A stretch of DNA of 64,000 nucleotides from Bradyrhizobium iriomotense (GCF_018129405.1 NZ_JAFCLP010000015.1:118519-182518), one strand, 5' to 3'; shown: positions 43,176 to 53,098, counted from the first letter of the stretch. The notes: a model not told the origin generated them from the letters alone. Translations and numbers: made by a program.

Positions 43176-43201
43176 GGGCATGATCTGACCGGATCATGCC
43201 C
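43176..43201. repeat. Bradyrhizobium-type GGGCATGATC hairpin between genes
   Basis: GGGCATGATC and GATCATGCCC form a perfect 10-bp stem around a six-base loop. The motif is a short form of a hairpin repeat common in Bradyrhizobium intergenic DNA. It may stabilise or end the upstream VOC transcript. Confidence 0.6.
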
Positions 43202-43218
43202 CGTTTGGGAGATGCGCT

Positions 43219-44355
43219 TTGAGCGTGACGCAGCAACAGGTTCTCGACAGCCTCGCCCGGATCAAGTCGCCGCGCGGGGTTGCGCTCACCAATGCCAATG
43301 TACTGAGCCCGATCAGTGCGTCCGACGGCAAGGTGTTCTTCTCGATCAATGTCGATGCCGCCGAAGCACGGGCCTGGGAGCCCATCCGGGCCGAGGCCGA
43401 GGCCGCGGTGCGCAGCCTTCCCGGCGTCACCACCGTGATGGTGGCGCTGACCGCCGAACGCAAGCCGGGCTCCGCGCCCCCACCACCTCCGCAGCCGAGC
43501 CGCGGCACGCCTGGCGTGCAGCCGGTCCATGCCCATAAGCCGCCGCAGGGTGGTGGGTCGCCGATGGCGCGGCAGTCGGAGATTCCGGGCGTCGCCGCCG
43601 TCATCGCGGTCGCCTCGGGCAAGGGCGGCGTCGGCAAGTCGACCACCGCGCTCAATCTGGCGCTCGGCCTGCGCGACCTCGGCCTCAAGGTCGGTCTGCT
43701 CGATGCCGACATCTATGGCCCCTCGGTCCCGCGGCTGACCGGTCTGCGCGACAAGCCGGAACTGGATGGCGAGCGCAAGATGATTCCGCTCCGGCGCTTC
43801 GGCCTTGCCATCATGTCCATCGGCTTCCTGGTGGAAGAGGAGACCGCGATGATCTGGCGCGGGCCGATGGTGATGTCGGCGGTGACGCAGATGCTGCGCG
43901 ACGTTGCATGGGGCCGGCTCGACGTGCTCGTCGTCGACATGCCGCCCGGCACCGGCGATGCCCAGCTCACGCTGGCGCAGAACGTGCCGCTCAAGGGCGC
44001 CGTGATCGTCTCGACGCCGCAGGACCTGTCCCTGATCGACGCCCGGCGGGGGCTTGCGATGTTCAGGAAGGTCAACGTGCCCGTGCTCGGCATCGTCGAG
44101 AACATGAGCTATTTCCAGTGCCCGCATTGTGGCACGAAATCCGACATCTTCGGCCATGGCGGGGCGCGGCACGAGGCCGACAAGCTGGGAGTGCCGTTCC
44201 TCGGCGAGATCCCCTTGCACATGGCGATTCGCGCCACCTCGGACGCCGGCAATCCCGTCGTCGACAGCGAGCCGGACGGTCCCCATGCGGCGATCTACCG
44301 CGCCATTGCGGGACAGGTCCGTGACCAGCTCAAGGGCGTCATCGCCGCGGCCTGA
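43219..44355 (+). CDS. Mrp/ApbC-type iron-sulfur cluster carrier ATPase
   Basis: 378 residues from TTG 43219 with GGGAG seven to eight bases upstream (GTG 43225 is an alternative). An N-terminal MIP18/DUF59 domain (residues 5-80) precedes a Pro-rich linker and the P-loop domain with deviant Walker A ASGKGGVGKST (~131-142). A CPHC motif for cluster binding follows near residue 300. It delivers Fe-S clusters to target enzymes. Confidence 0.92.
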   Translation: MSVTQQQVLDSLARIKSPRGVALTNANVLSPISASDGKVFFSINVDAAEARAWEPIRAEAEAAVRSLPGVTTVMVALTAERKPGSAPPPPPQPSRGTPGVQPVHAHKPPQGGGSPMARQSEIPGVAAVIAVASGKGGVGKSTTALNLALGLRDLGLKVGLLDADIYGPSVPRLTGLRDKPELDGERKMIPLRRFGLAIMSIGFLVEEETAMIWRGPMVMSAVTQMLRDVAWGRLDVLVVDMPPGTGDAQLTLAQNVPLKGAVIVSTPQDLSLIDARRGLAMFRKVNVPVLGIVENMSYFQCPHCGTKSDIFGHGGARHEADKLGVPFLGEIPLHMAIRATSDAGNPVVDSEPDGPHAAIYRAIAGQVRDQLKGVIAAA

Positions 44356-44556
44356 AGCGGCGAGGCCAGTCCATCGGGACATGCGACTTTCGTAGAGCCC
44401 CGTCATGCCATTGTCGCGTTCCGAAAGCGCCCCTTCCGTGTTAAAGGCCACGGCAGTCAAGCCCCTTCGGATCGACGCTGGCCCAACGCGTCGCCGGAAT
44501 GAGCGGCGGCAAAAGAGAAGTTAAGGGGAAACGCCCCAGCAAGGAGAGACCTGAAG

Positions 44557-45645
44557 ATGAAGCGTCGTGATTTTCTCAAAGTGTCGGCAGCAGGCGCAGC
44601 GGCGACCGCCGTGGCCTCGCCGGCGATCGCGCAGTCCTCGCCCGAGATCAAGTGGCGCCTGACCTCGAGCTTCCCGAAGTCGCTCGACACCATCTATGGC
44701 GCCGGCGAGCAGGTGGCGAAGTACGTCGCCGAAATGACCGACAACAAGTTCCAGATCCAGGTGTTCGCCGCCGGCGAAATCGTGCCCGGCCTCCAGGCGC
44801 TCGACGCGACCGCGAACGGCACGGTCGAGATGTGCCACACCGTCTCGTACTACTATGTCGGCAAGGACCCGACCTATGCGATCTACTCCTCGGTGCCGTT
44901 CGGCCTCAATGCGCGCCAGCAGAATTCCTGGTGGTACCAGGGCGGCGGCATGGAGCTCGGCAACGAGTTCTTCAAGAAGTCGAACGTGATCGGCTTCGCC
45001 TGCGGCAACACCGGCGCCCAGATGGGCGGCTGGTTCCGCAAGGAAATCAAGACCGTTGCCGATCTCTCCGGCCTGAAGATGCGCATCGGCGGCATTGCCG
45101 GCCAGGTGCTGCAGAAGGTCGGCGTGGTGCCGCAGCAGCTCGCCGGCGGCGACATCTATCCGGCGCTGGAAAAAGGCACCATCGACGGCGCCGAATGGGT
45201 CGGCCCCTACGATGACGAGAAGCTCGGCTTCGCCAAGGTCGCCAAGTACTACTACTATCCGGGCTTCTGGGAAGGCGGTCCGATGGTCCACGCCTTCACC
45301 AACCTCGACAAGTGGAATTCGCTGCCGAAGAACTACCAGGCGATCCTCACCAACGCGATGGCCAACGCCAACAGCTGGATGGCCGCGCGCTACGACATGC
45401 AGAACCCGGCGGCGCTGAAGCGACTGGTTGCCGGCGGCACGCAGCTTCGTCCCTTCACCAACGAGGTGCTGGAAGCCTGCCTCAAGGCGACCAACGAATT
45501 GTGGGCGGAGATCTCGGGCAAGAACGCCGACTTCAAGAAGTCGATCGACGCCATGCAGGCCTACCGCTCCGACGAATATCTGTGGTGGCAGGTCGCGGAA
45601 TACACCTACGACAGCTTCATGATCCGCTCGCGCACCCGCGGCTGA
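44557..45645 (+). CDS. TRAP transporter substrate-binding protein (DctP/TakP-like), Tat signal
   Basis: 362 residues. A Tat signal RRDFLK at residues 3-8 is followed by cleavage near AIAQ. The body has TAP-type features: ASSFPKSL-like start, GGIAGQVLQKVG, ALEKGTIDGAEWVGPYDD and late WEGGP. It closely fits the TakP branch that binds 2-oxo acids. The membrane subunits are not adjacent. A strong terminator follows. Confidence 0.9.
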   Translation: MKRRDFLKVSAAGAAATAVASPAIAQSSPEIKWRLTSSFPKSLDTIYGAGEQVAKYVAEMTDNKFQIQVFAAGEIVPGLQALDATANGTVEMCHTVSYYYVGKDPTYAIYSSVPFGLNARQQNSWWYQGGGMELGNEFFKKSNVIGFACGNTGAQMGGWFRKEIKTVADLSGLKMRIGGIAGQVLQKVGVVPQQLAGGDIYPALEKGTIDGAEWVGPYDDEKLGFAKVAKYYYYPGFWEGGPMVHAFTNLDKWNSLPKNYQAILTNAMANANSWMAARYDMQNPAALKRLVAGGTQLRPFTNEVLEACLKATNELWAEISGKNADFKKSIDAMQAYRSDEYLWWQVAEYTYDSFMIRSRTRG

Positions 45646-45671
45646 TCGTTCGAAAGAGTCGCACAAACCGG

Positions 45672-45705
45672 AAAGCCCGGCCTCCGGAAGAGGCCGGGCT
45701 TTTTC
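45672..45705 (+). terminator. Rho-independent terminator after TRAP binding protein
   Basis: AAAGCCCGGCCTC, loop CGGAA, GAGGCCGGGCTTT and further T. The 13-bp stem with T-run is a textbook terminator. Confidence 0.9.
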
Positions 45706-46007
45706 TTTGCTGCGGGCGCATCCGACGGTGCGAAACAAAAAATGTCGAAAACAACCCCATGCACAGTAGAAATGGGGTGAAAGCACGTTGCCCGGTTCAT
45801 GGGGCTAATCGTCTGACATGTTGGGGCAAATCAGCGGGACCGGGCAATCATGCCGCAGCCGGTGCCGACGCGGCGATTTTGCCTGACGGCGACCGGAATG
45901 ACATCGGCGCGCCGAGCGGCGAGGCCGCTTTGACTCGTCGGGCAAAACAGTGGTAGAAAGCGATAATCGTATAATCCGAAATTTTCGCTTCGACGCTGAT
46001 CCGGGCG

Positions 46008-46364
46008 ATGACGATGAACTTCGATCCCGATGACCTTCAACGCGCGCTGAGCAAGGCATGGTCGCCGTCGACGGCCAGCCAATGGACAGCGAATAACCCG
46101 GCCGCGGGGCAATGCAACGTCACGTCACTGCTGATCCACGAACTCTTTGGCGGTGACTTGCTGAAGACGCCGCTGCCGGCCGGCGACCATTTCTACAACC
46201 GGATCCGAGGGCAGAGGTTTGACTTCACGGCGAGCCAGTTCGATCAGCCGATCGCTTACGCGGACGTGCCGACCAATCGAGCCGAGGCGGAGTTGGGCGC
46301 AACAGGCGATCAACTGGCAGAACTCAGGGCCGCGTTTCAGAGGCATCGACCGCAGTCAGGTTAG
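46008..46364 (+). CDS. YunG-like conserved protein
   Basis: 118 residues (ATG 46008 or 46014). The motif NNPAAGQCNVTSLLIHELFGG then HFYNRIRGQRFDFTASQF matches the YunG-type family, with a possible Cys/His/Asp set as in papain-like folds. The function is unknown. It converges with the monooxygenase, overlapping by nine bases. Confidence 0.75.
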   Translation: MTMNFDPDDLQRALSKAWSPSTASQWTANNPAAGQCNVTSLLIHELFGGDLLKTPLPAGDHFYNRIRGQRFDFTASQFDQPIAYADVPTNRAEAELGATGDQLAELRAAFQRHRPQSG

Positions 46365-47894
46365 GGCCAGCGCATCGGGCTCACCGAACCATCGCGCGGT
46401 GGCTTGAGACATTTCCTCACTGTCCGAAGCTTCTTCGCTCGCCCAGGCCACGACGCCATCGGGGCGCACGAGCAAGGCGGTCAGGCCCAATCGATCCTTC
46501 GCGTCTTGCGCAACATAGTTGATCCGGCCGTCCAAACGGCTCGCAAGCGCTTGAAGCGAAGAGCAGGCGCCAAAATCCAGCAACAATCCTTTTCCGGTTC
46601 TGAGGCGCTCGCTCAGTCTTGTCCCGTCGGCGAATTTGAAGTCGGGCGCACTTCGACCCACCAGAGGATGGCCAGCGCCAAGGTCATAGCGGAGAGAGAC
46701 GCCCCAGACGCGTTCGGCGAAGTAGGTCGCGCCGTCGGGTGTGTCGATCAGATCGCGAACGATTGCTGCGAGAGCGCGCGAACTCCTGCTGGGACGCATG
46801 AGCGCGACCTGGGCGCGTGACCAGTCGAGGACTTTTGCGCCCACCGGATGTCGCTCGGCCAAATAGCTGTCGAGCAGGAGGGCCGACGCATCGCCACGAA
46901 TGGTCGCCGCGAGCTTCCATCCAAGATTCATGGCATCCCCGAGGCCGAGGTTGAGGCCCTGGCCGCCCAGCGGCGAATGGATGTGTGCGGCGTCGCCCGC
47001 GAGCAAGATGCGGCCTTTGCGATAGTCGGTTGCCTGATAGGCACGGTCGGTCCAGGTGGTGGCGAGCGGGAGAGCAGTCACCTCTACATCGATGCCTGAG
47101 ACCTTGCGCAGCACCGCCTCGAGATGCTCGCGCTGCGGTTCGGTGCGATGCGCGGCGCCGCCGTCGAAATCGACCATCGCGATCGTTCCGGGCGCCGCAA
47201 ATGTGTACATGCCCGAAGGCGTGTAATGGCGGCCCGGCCTAAGCGCACTCGGATCGGCCAGCTCGACCTGCACTGAATAGCCGGTGAACTCCGGCTCGGT
47301 GCCGGTGAAGCCGATGCCGGCCGCCTTTCGCACGCTGCTGCGTCCGCCGTCGCAGCCTACGAGCCAGCGGCCGATGACCGTTGCGCCAGCCAACTCGACG
47401 GCTACGCCATCGATCGATTGCGTGAAGGCCTCGACGCTGCAGCCGCGCCGGATCTCTGCACCCAGCGCCTCGGCGCGGATCGCAAGGACATCCTCGATGC
47501 CAGCCATGTCAGCTGCCATGTTGGTGATCGGGCCGGGCAGGCGGTACGGCCATTGCGTGCTGTCGATCTGGTCGTGGAAGAACTGGATGCCGGCGAAATG
47601 GCCGCCCGGGCGACGCTGCTGTTGCATCCAGTGGGCAGCTGCCGGTGTGTCGCGGCTTGCCGCGCGAGCTTTCAGATCATCCAGCAGGCCGCGGCGGTCG
47701 AAGCTCTCGATGGTCGGCACCGAAAGGCCGCGCAAACCAAACGGCAGGCTCTTCAGCGGCGAGTGAGGGTCTTGCGCTTTCTCCAGCACCAGCACCGAAC
47801 AGCCGGCAAGCCGCAGCTCACAGGCCAGAAACAGGCCGACGGGTCCGGCGCCGGCGATGATCACGTCATAGGGAATCGTGTGGGAGGGCTTCAT
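46356..47894 (-). CDS. FAD-dependent aromatic-ring monooxygenase
   Basis: About 512 residues from ATG 47894. An FAD Rossmann motif VIIAGAGPVGLFLACELRLAG lies at the N-terminus. The DG motif GCDGGRSSVRKAAGI and the second FAD motif LLAGDAAHIHSPLGGQGLNLGLGDA are intact. The C-terminus is thioredoxin-like, as in phenol-hydroxylase-type flavoproteins. It hydroxylates an aromatic or polyketide substrate, NAD(P)H-dependent. A tandem dyad operator lies 13 bases upstream. Confidence 0.88.
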   Translation of the reverse strand: MKPSHTIPYDVIIAGAGPVGLFLACELRLAGCSVLVLEKAQDPHSPLKSLPFGLRGLSVPTIESFDRRGLLDDLKARAASRDTPAAAHWMQQQRRPGGHFAGIQFFHDQIDSTQWPYRLPGPITNMAADMAGIEDVLAIRAEALGAEIRRGCSVEAFTQSIDGVAVELAGATVIGRWLVGCDGGRSSVRKAAGIGFTGTEPEFTGYSVQVELADPSALRPGRHYTPSGMYTFAAPGTIAMVDFDGGAAHRTEPQREHLEAVLRKVSGIDVEVTALPLATTWTDRAYQATDYRKGRILLAGDAAHIHSPLGGQGLNLGLGDAMNLGWKLAATIRGDASALLLDSYLAERHPVGAKVLDWSRAQVALMRPSRSSRALAAIVRDLIDTPDGATYFAERVWGVSLRYDLGAGHPLVGRSAPDFKFADGTRLSERLRTGKGLLLDFGACSSLQALASRLDGRINYVAQDAKDRLGLTALLVRPDGVVAWASEEASDSEEMSQATARWFGEPDALALT

Positions 47895-47907
47895 AAAATG
47901 CTCCGTT

Positions 47908-47934
47908 GTCGATATTCGACTGTCGATGTTCGAC
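47908..47934. promoter_or_regulatory. Two tandem perfect 13-bp palindromes upstream of the monooxygenase
   Basis: GTCGA-TAT-TCGAC (47908-47920) and GTCGA-TGT-TCGAC (47922-47934) are each perfect inverted repeats, spaced 14 bases apart. They lie 13-40 bases before the monooxygenase start, over its likely promoter. A dimeric repressor (TetR, MarR or HxlR type) is expected to bind. Confidence 0.65.
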
Positions 47935-48211
47935 CGGAGCGTTTCCCAGATTTGAGATCTCACGGACGAACGTGTGATCGCCTCAACAGCGATCGTGTTC
48001 GTCGCGGGGATCTCAGGCCTGAGGCCAAAGACCAGAGCTTTCGTTACCGAAAGGACTTGGGCTTACCAGACCAAGTCTGCCTTTTCCGACGTGGTCAATT
48101 TAGCTGCTTGATCGCGGCCGCGTCAACGGGCCTCTCTTGCGAGCCAATATCAGCTCCTGTGATGCTTGAACCTCTTCGCAGCCCGGGACGTCAAACCCTG
48201 CATGCTTCAGG

Positions 48212-48556
48212 GTGCTCGTCTTGTCCCCCATTTTGAACAGTCTTCTCGACTTGCCAATGTTGATTGTCGTCTGGGCCTTCGCGCTTGCATTCGGGGGCGG
48301 CCCGCTGCTGTTGCGGTTTCTGAACTATCAGCCGGTGACGCGGTGCGCGGTCGTGCAGGCCGTGTCGAACGTGGTGGCGACGGGATGCTGGATGACCTTT
48401 GGCACCGCCGCGATCAGCGCCTTTGAGCGCGGCTTGATCGCACTGTCCACGAGTATCCTTGTCGTGGCAGGCCTGTTTGCTGTTGTGACTGGTGGCACCT
48501 TCCTGATCGCGCGATGGTGTCCCGATGAGCAACAGGACAATCGCACAGGGCATTGA
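48212..48556 (+). CDS. Small membrane protein of unknown function
   Basis: 114 residues from GTG 48212; ATG 48257 is an alternative. Three hydrophobic helices lie at ~14-34, ~50-70 and ~78-98. No family was recognised, and the start is weak. Confidence 0.5.
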   Translation: MLVLSPILNSLLDLPMLIVVWAFALAFGGGPLLLRFLNYQPVTRCAVVQAVSNVVATGCWMTFGTAAISAFERGLIALSTSILVVAGLFAVVTGGTFLIARWCPDEQQDNRTGH

Positions 48557-48912
48557 GCCTGCCGGGTTCATCCTTCAGGCTACGCGTGCCGCGAGCCTTC
48601 AGGAGCGAGGCAACTTCCTCCCTCTTGCCCGGTGCGACTTCAATCGTTCTATTCGGGCGCGCGGGACCTGATGCCCGCCATCTCGACGTGAGCGCGGTAC
48701 GTAGTTTTTCGGTGTTCCTTTCGCGGAACGATCAGGCTATCGGAATCCTGCAATCGGGCTGAAGTCGCGGCGGTATCACCACCGCCGTTCCGGCTTCATG
48801 GGACGGTATACCGGACCCACTAGTCCCGACGGGAATTCAACCTTCATCGAATGCGGCGGCTCTCGATCCCGGATCGAGATGCCACGACGGCCGTTGCCCT
48901 GGGGACTTATCA
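48557..48912. other. 356-bp intergenic region without a supported gene
   Basis: Short frames occur but none is convincing. It should contain the promoter of the MarR-like gene. No terminator or operator was recognised. Confidence 0.35.
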
Positions 48913-49476
48913 GTGACAATGGCAATTGAGATTCTACAGCTCCTCGTGCAATCGGCCGACAGTTGGCTTTTTGACGGCAGTCTTTCGGGGCTGAGTGATC
49001 GGGAATGGATGGCCTTGCGCTATCTCGCCCGCGCAAACAGGTTTTCGCGGACGCCGAGCGCACTTGCCGGCTTCCTGGGCACGACCCGCAGCGCCGCATC
49101 GCAGATTGCCGCCGTGCTGCAGAGCAAGGGGTTGATGGTCCGCAAGCCCGTTGCAGAGGACAAGCGCTCGATTGCGCTCTGTCTCACGGGAGCAGGCGAG
49201 AGATTCCTCGAGCACGATCCGATGAACGCTCTGCGAGATCGGCTTATGGCACTTGATGTCACCGATCGATCTCAGCTGCGCGATACGCTTCGCCGCGTCC
49301 TGGTCGGGCTCGATGTTGGCAAGCGCCGCCATCATGCCGACGTTTGTACTGAATGCGTGTTCCTGATCGAGAGGGGAGAGGGGAAGGACCGGCATTTCAG
49401 GTGCCAGTTCTTTCGGAAAGCCATCGCCCAGAAAGACACGACCCTGCTTTGCGCCTATTTCGAGGGACGGAGCTAG
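48913..49476 (+). CDS. MarR-like winged-helix regulator with C-terminal four-cysteine extension
   Basis: 187 residues from GTG 48913 (or ATG 48919). Winged-helix core at residues 25-110: LSDREWMALRYLAR, FLGTTRSAASQIAAVLQSKG (recognition helix) and the wing VRKPVAEDKRSIALCLT. After residue 140 come Cys145, Cys148, Cys164 and Cys180 (CX2C-X15-C-X15-C), not part of ordinary MarR proteins and suited to bind zinc or an Fe-S cluster. It may sense metal, redox or nitric oxide. Targets could be the neighbouring genes. Confidence 0.8.
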   Translation: MTMAIEILQLLVQSADSWLFDGSLSGLSDREWMALRYLARANRFSRTPSALAGFLGTTRSAASQIAAVLQSKGLMVRKPVAEDKRSIALCLTGAGERFLEHDPMNALRDRLMALDVTDRSQLRDTLRRVLVGLDVGKRRHHADVCTECVFLIERGEGKDRHFRCQFFRKAIAQKDTTLLCAYFEGRS

Positions 49477-49533
49477 AGAGGTCAGCTGCAGGAGGCCCGA
49501 AAGGCCTTTTGGCGAAGGGCATGAAAGCAGCTG

Positions 49534-50431
49534 CTATTTCCCGCGGTAGCGGAGCGCCTCGACCAGGAGCGAAAAGGCCGGCGAGGGTTGGCGGCGGCTC
49601 GGATAGTACAAATGATAGCCCGAAAACGGCGGACACCAGTCCGATAACACCCTGACCAGCTTGCCGCTGGACAGGTAGGGCTGCACGTGTCCCTCCGTGA
49701 GGTAGGCTAGGCCAAGGCCTTTGAGCGCTCCGTCCAGCAGAAGGCCGGCGCTGTTGAAGACGAGCTGTCCGTCGACGCACATTGAGTTCGCGGCCGCCTT
49801 TCTCGAACTCCCACGCGTACAGGCTGCCGCCATGGGTCGGCAGGCGCAGGTTGAGGCAGTTGTGATGCGTCAGATCCTGCGGGACCCTCGGGCGCTTGCG
49901 TGCGGCGAAGTAGGAGGGCGAGCCGACCACGGCCATGCGAAGGTCGGGGCTGACGCGCACCGCGATCATGTCCTTGGCCACGAGTTCGCCGGGACGAATC
50001 CCGGCATCGACCTGCTGCGCCACGATGTTGGTGAGACCGTAGTCGATGACGATCTCGACATGGATGTCGGGGTATTTCGGAAGGAGCTTTGCCAGTGCGG
50101 GCAGCACGATTTCGGATGCCGCATATTCGGTCGCGGTCAACCGCACGGTCCCGGCCGGCTTCTCCCTGAGCTCGCTGAGCGCGGCGAGGTCAGCGTCCAT
50201 CTCGCTGAACTTGGGAGCGATGCTTGCGAACAGGCGTTCTCCGGCCTGGGTCGGTGTGACGCTCCGCGTCGTCCGGTTGAGCAGCCGCATGCCGAGCCGT
50301 TCCTCCAGGTTCCGGATGATCTGGCTGAGCGCGGACTGCGTCATGCCGAGCTTGGCCGCCGCGCGCGTGAAGCTGCGTTCGCGCGCCACCGCGAGGAAGG
50401 CGAGAAGATCGCCGGCGTCGTCCCGGTTCAT
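49534..50431 (-). pseudogene. LysR-family regulator, frameshifted
   Basis: The first frame from ATG 50431 encodes a normal LysR HTH (FTRAAAKLGMTQSALSQIIRN) and most of the effector domain through GGSLYAWEFEKGGRELNV. Around 49772-49785 the frame shifts. The rest (GQLVFNSAGLLLDGALKGLG to EALRYRGK) continues in another frame to 49534. Together the two parts make a full-length regulator of about 300 residues, so one small indel (one inserted or two missing bases) separates them. It is divergent to the MFS operon that it would be expected to control. A sequencing error is possible. Confidence 0.8.
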
Positions 50432-50538
50432 TAATTAGTCCAGCTAATGACTGCATTCGAAATCTATCACCTAATCAGGGGAGCGCGGAAGCTCTAGGTT
50501 CGGCTCAGCCATCCAACCAAGCAGGAGCCGAGGGCGAC

Positions 50539-51747
50539 ATGTCGGCAACAACGATGCAGGAGCCGCTCGCGGGCCCTCGCGGGGCCGCAGCCTTGCTGCC
50601 GATCATGGGCGTGGTCTTCGTGGCCTTCCTCGTCATCGGCGTTGCGATGCCCGTGCTTCCGCTTCACGTCCATGATGGGCTGGGCCTCGGCACCTTCGTG
50701 GTCGGCCTCGTCGCCGGCAGTCAATTCGCGGCCTCGCTGGTGTCGCGGCCATGGGCGGGTCAATTTTCGGATCGACGCGGAGCCAAGCGCGGCGTGGTCG
50801 TCGGTCTGCTTGCGGCTGCGATGTCCGGACTGCTGTACCTGGCGTCGCTGGGGTTGACCCAGGCGCCGCTGATCTCGGTCGCGATACTCCTGCTCGGGCG
50901 CGGGCTGTTGGGTGCGGCCGAGAGCTTCGTCATCACCGCTGCCGTGAGTTGGGGACTTGCGCTTGCCGACGGCCGCAGCACGGGCAAGGTCATCGCCCGG
51001 GTGGGGTCGGCGATGTTCGCGGCCTTCGCGATCGGCGCGCCCGCGGGCTCCGCGCTCTATGCTGCTTATGGATTTGCCGCGATCGCGGCCGCGACGGCGG
51101 TGGCGCCGCTGCTGACGCTGCTGCTCGTCGCGCCGCTTCCCGTGGTCGCGCCGGTGCACCAGGCGCGTCTTTCGTTCGTTCAGGTCGTCGGCTCGGTGTG
51201 GGTGCCGGGTTTCGGCTCGGCACTCGGCAGCGTCGGCTTCGGTGCGGTGACGACGTTCGTCGCTCTGCTGTTCGCGAACCGTGGATGGGCGAACGGCTGG
51301 CTCGCCTACAGCGCCTACGCTGTCGCATTCATCCTGGCGCGGGTGTTCTTCAGTCATGTGGCCGACGCAGTCGGCGGCGCAAAGGTCGCGCTGGTCTGCG
51401 CGCTGATCGAAGCCGTCGGGCAGGCGCTGATCTGGCTCGCCGCGCGGCCCGAGATGGCGCTCGCCGGTGCGGCGCTGACCGGCTTCGGCTTCTCGCTGGT
51501 GTATCCCGGCTTCGGCGTCGAAGCCGTGCGCCGCGTTCCCGCGCAGAGCCGCGGCCTCGCCATGGGCGCCTACACCGCCTTCCTGGACCTTGCGCAAGGG
51601 CTCGCAAGCCCTGCGCTCGGACTGATCGCGATTGGAGTGCGGCTCAATGTCGTGTTTCTCGTCAGCGCCATGACCGTGCTCTGCGCCGCACTCGTCGCCT
51701 GGTGGCTGATCGTGCACCCCGCAACATTGGAAGGATCCCCGCGATGA
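50539..51747 (+). CDS. MFS transporter (YhhS/YfcJ-like)
   Basis: 402 residues, twelve helices. The loop 2-3 motif SRPWAGQFSDRRGAKRG fits the MFS drug/sugar efflux group. It probably exports a small molecule. It is transcribed divergently from the broken LysR gene and is the first of four operon genes. Confidence 0.87.
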   Translation: MSATTMQEPLAGPRGAAALLPIMGVVFVAFLVIGVAMPVLPLHVHDGLGLGTFVVGLVAGSQFAASLVSRPWAGQFSDRRGAKRGVVVGLLAAAMSGLLYLASLGLTQAPLISVAILLLGRGLLGAAESFVITAAVSWGLALADGRSTGKVIARVGSAMFAAFAIGAPAGSALYAAYGFAAIAAATAVAPLLTLLLVAPLPVVAPVHQARLSFVQVVGSVWVPGFGSALGSVGFGAVTTFVALLFANRGWANGWLAYSAYAVAFILARVFFSHVADAVGGAKVALVCALIEAVGQALIWLAARPEMALAGAALTGFGFSLVYPGFGVEAVRRVPAQSRGLAMGAYTAFLDLAQGLASPALGLIAIGVRLNVVFLVSAMTVLCAALVAWWLIVHPATLEGSPR

Positions 51748-52523
51748 AGCTGCTCGCAGTCACGCTGTTTTCGTTCTGCCTGTTCGCCGGCGACGTGGCC
51801 GCCGCCAGCGAGGTACAAGGAGCCAATCTCATGTCGAGGCCCGAAGACATCCGCGCCGTCGCGCCCGCGCTCGAAATCTATGCGCAGAAGGTTCTCAAGG
51901 ACGATCTCTGGAAGCGGCCGGGCCTCTCGGTTCGGGACCGCAGCATCGTCACCGTCGCCGCTCTCATTGCCCGCAACCAGACGGTGGAGCTGCCGACCTA
52001 TCTCGGTCTTGCGCTCGACAGCGGCGTGAAGCCGTCCGAGATCTCCGAGATCATCACGCATCTGGCCTTCTACACCGGCTGGGCGAATGCGATGGGGGCG
52101 ATCCCGGCGGCGAGGGACGCGTTCACGAGCCGCAACATCGGGGCCGATCAGCTTCCGCCGGCCTCGGGGCCGCAGCTTGCGCTCGACGAAGCTGCGGAGA
52201 AGCAGCGGGCGAGCCGGGTCGGCGAGCAGTTCGGACAGATCACGCCGAGCCTCGTGCAATACACGACCGACGTGCTGTTCCGGGATCTGTGGCTGCGGCC
52301 GGCGCTGGCGCCGCGCGACCGCAGCCTCGTCACCGTGAGTGCGCTGATCGCGACCGGCCAGGTCGCGCAGATCACATATCATTTGAACCGGGCGATGGAT
52401 AACGGGTTGACGCGTGAGGAGGCCGGCGAGGTGCTCGGGCATCTCGCCTTCTACGCCGGCTGGCCCAACGCGTTCTCCGCAGCGCCGATCGTCAAGGACG
52501 TCATCGAGAAGCGTCCGCACTGA
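51744..52523 (+). CDS. Secreted protein with two carboxymuconolactone-decarboxylase-like domains
   Basis: About 259 residues from ATG 51744, overlapping the MFS stop (ATGA). A signal peptide is followed by two similar CMD domains: [20 protein letters not shown] then [13 protein letters not shown], and [20 protein letters not shown] then [13 protein letters not shown]. No CXXC redox pair is present, unlike AhpD-type members, so the domains are more likely lactone- or quinone-related than peroxidase. Confidence 0.85.
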   Translation: MKLLAVTLFSFCLFAGDVAAASEVQGANLMSRPEDIRAVAPALEIYAQKVLKDDLWKRPGLSVRDRSIVTVAALIARNQTVELPTYLGLALDSGVKPSEISEIITHLAFYTGWANAMGAIPAARDAFTSRNIGADQLPPASGPQLALDEAAEKQRASRVGEQFGQITPSLVQYTTDVLFRDLWLRPALAPRDRSLVTVSALIATGQVAQITYHLNRAMDNGLTREEAGEVLGHLAFYAGWPNAFSAAPIVKDVIEKRPH

Positions 52524-52536
52524 GGGAGGCCGGGCC

Positions 52537-53046
52537 ATGCCTCACGTCACACGCAGGGCCGCGCTGATCGGCGGCGCCGCCGCTGCGATCGGAGTTCGCC
52601 GGGCGCTTGCGGCCGAAGCACAGAAGGAACCTGACATGGACATCGACATCGACATCAAAAGGAACGGATCGCGCCCCTCGCAGAAGGGACCTGCCGACTG
52701 GTTCACCGGAACGGTTCGCATCGATCCGCTGTTCCAGGCGCCCGATCCCGCGCGCGTGGCGGCCGGTCAGGTCACATTTGAACCGGGCGCCCGAACCGCC
52801 TGGCACACGCATCCGCTCGGCCAGACCCTGATCGTCACCGCCGGGCTTGGCTGGGTGCAGCGGGAGGGCGGCCCGGTCGAGGAGATCCGGCCCGGCGACG
52901 TCGTGTGGTTTCCGCCGGGACTGAAGCATTGGCACGGGGCCTCGCCGACGACGGCGATGACCCACATCGCCATCCAGGAATCCCTCGGCGGCAAAACCGT
53001 TGACTGGATGGAGAAGGTCAGCGACGAACAATATCGCAGGGGATAG
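52537..53046 (+). CDS. Cupin-domain protein with Tat-like signal
   Basis: About 169 residues from ATG 52537. Tat-like start ([15 protein letters not shown]). Cupin motif 1 [14 protein letters not shown] gives two His ligands; motif 2 [17 protein letters not shown] gives a further His. It resembles the YhhW/4-carboxymuconolactone-linked cupins often encoded beside CMD proteins. Confidence 0.85.
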   Translation: MPHVTRRAALIGGAAAAIGVRRALAAEAQKEPDMDIDIDIKRNGSRPSQKGPADWFTGTVRIDPLFQAPDPARVAAGQVTFEPGARTAWHTHPLGQTLIVTAGLGWVQREGGPVEEIRPGDVVWFPPGLKHWHGASPTTAMTHIAIQESLGGKTVDWMEKVSDEQYRRG

Positions 53047-53098
53047 CGCGCAGAGCCGCATCGGGTTTGCGCTCTGCGACAGATCTAGGGAGCAGCGC

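Noticed and set aside
50494-51717. 407-codon minus-strand frame
   Set aside because: Antisense to the MFS gene; low-complexity Arg/Gln/Glu-rich translation.
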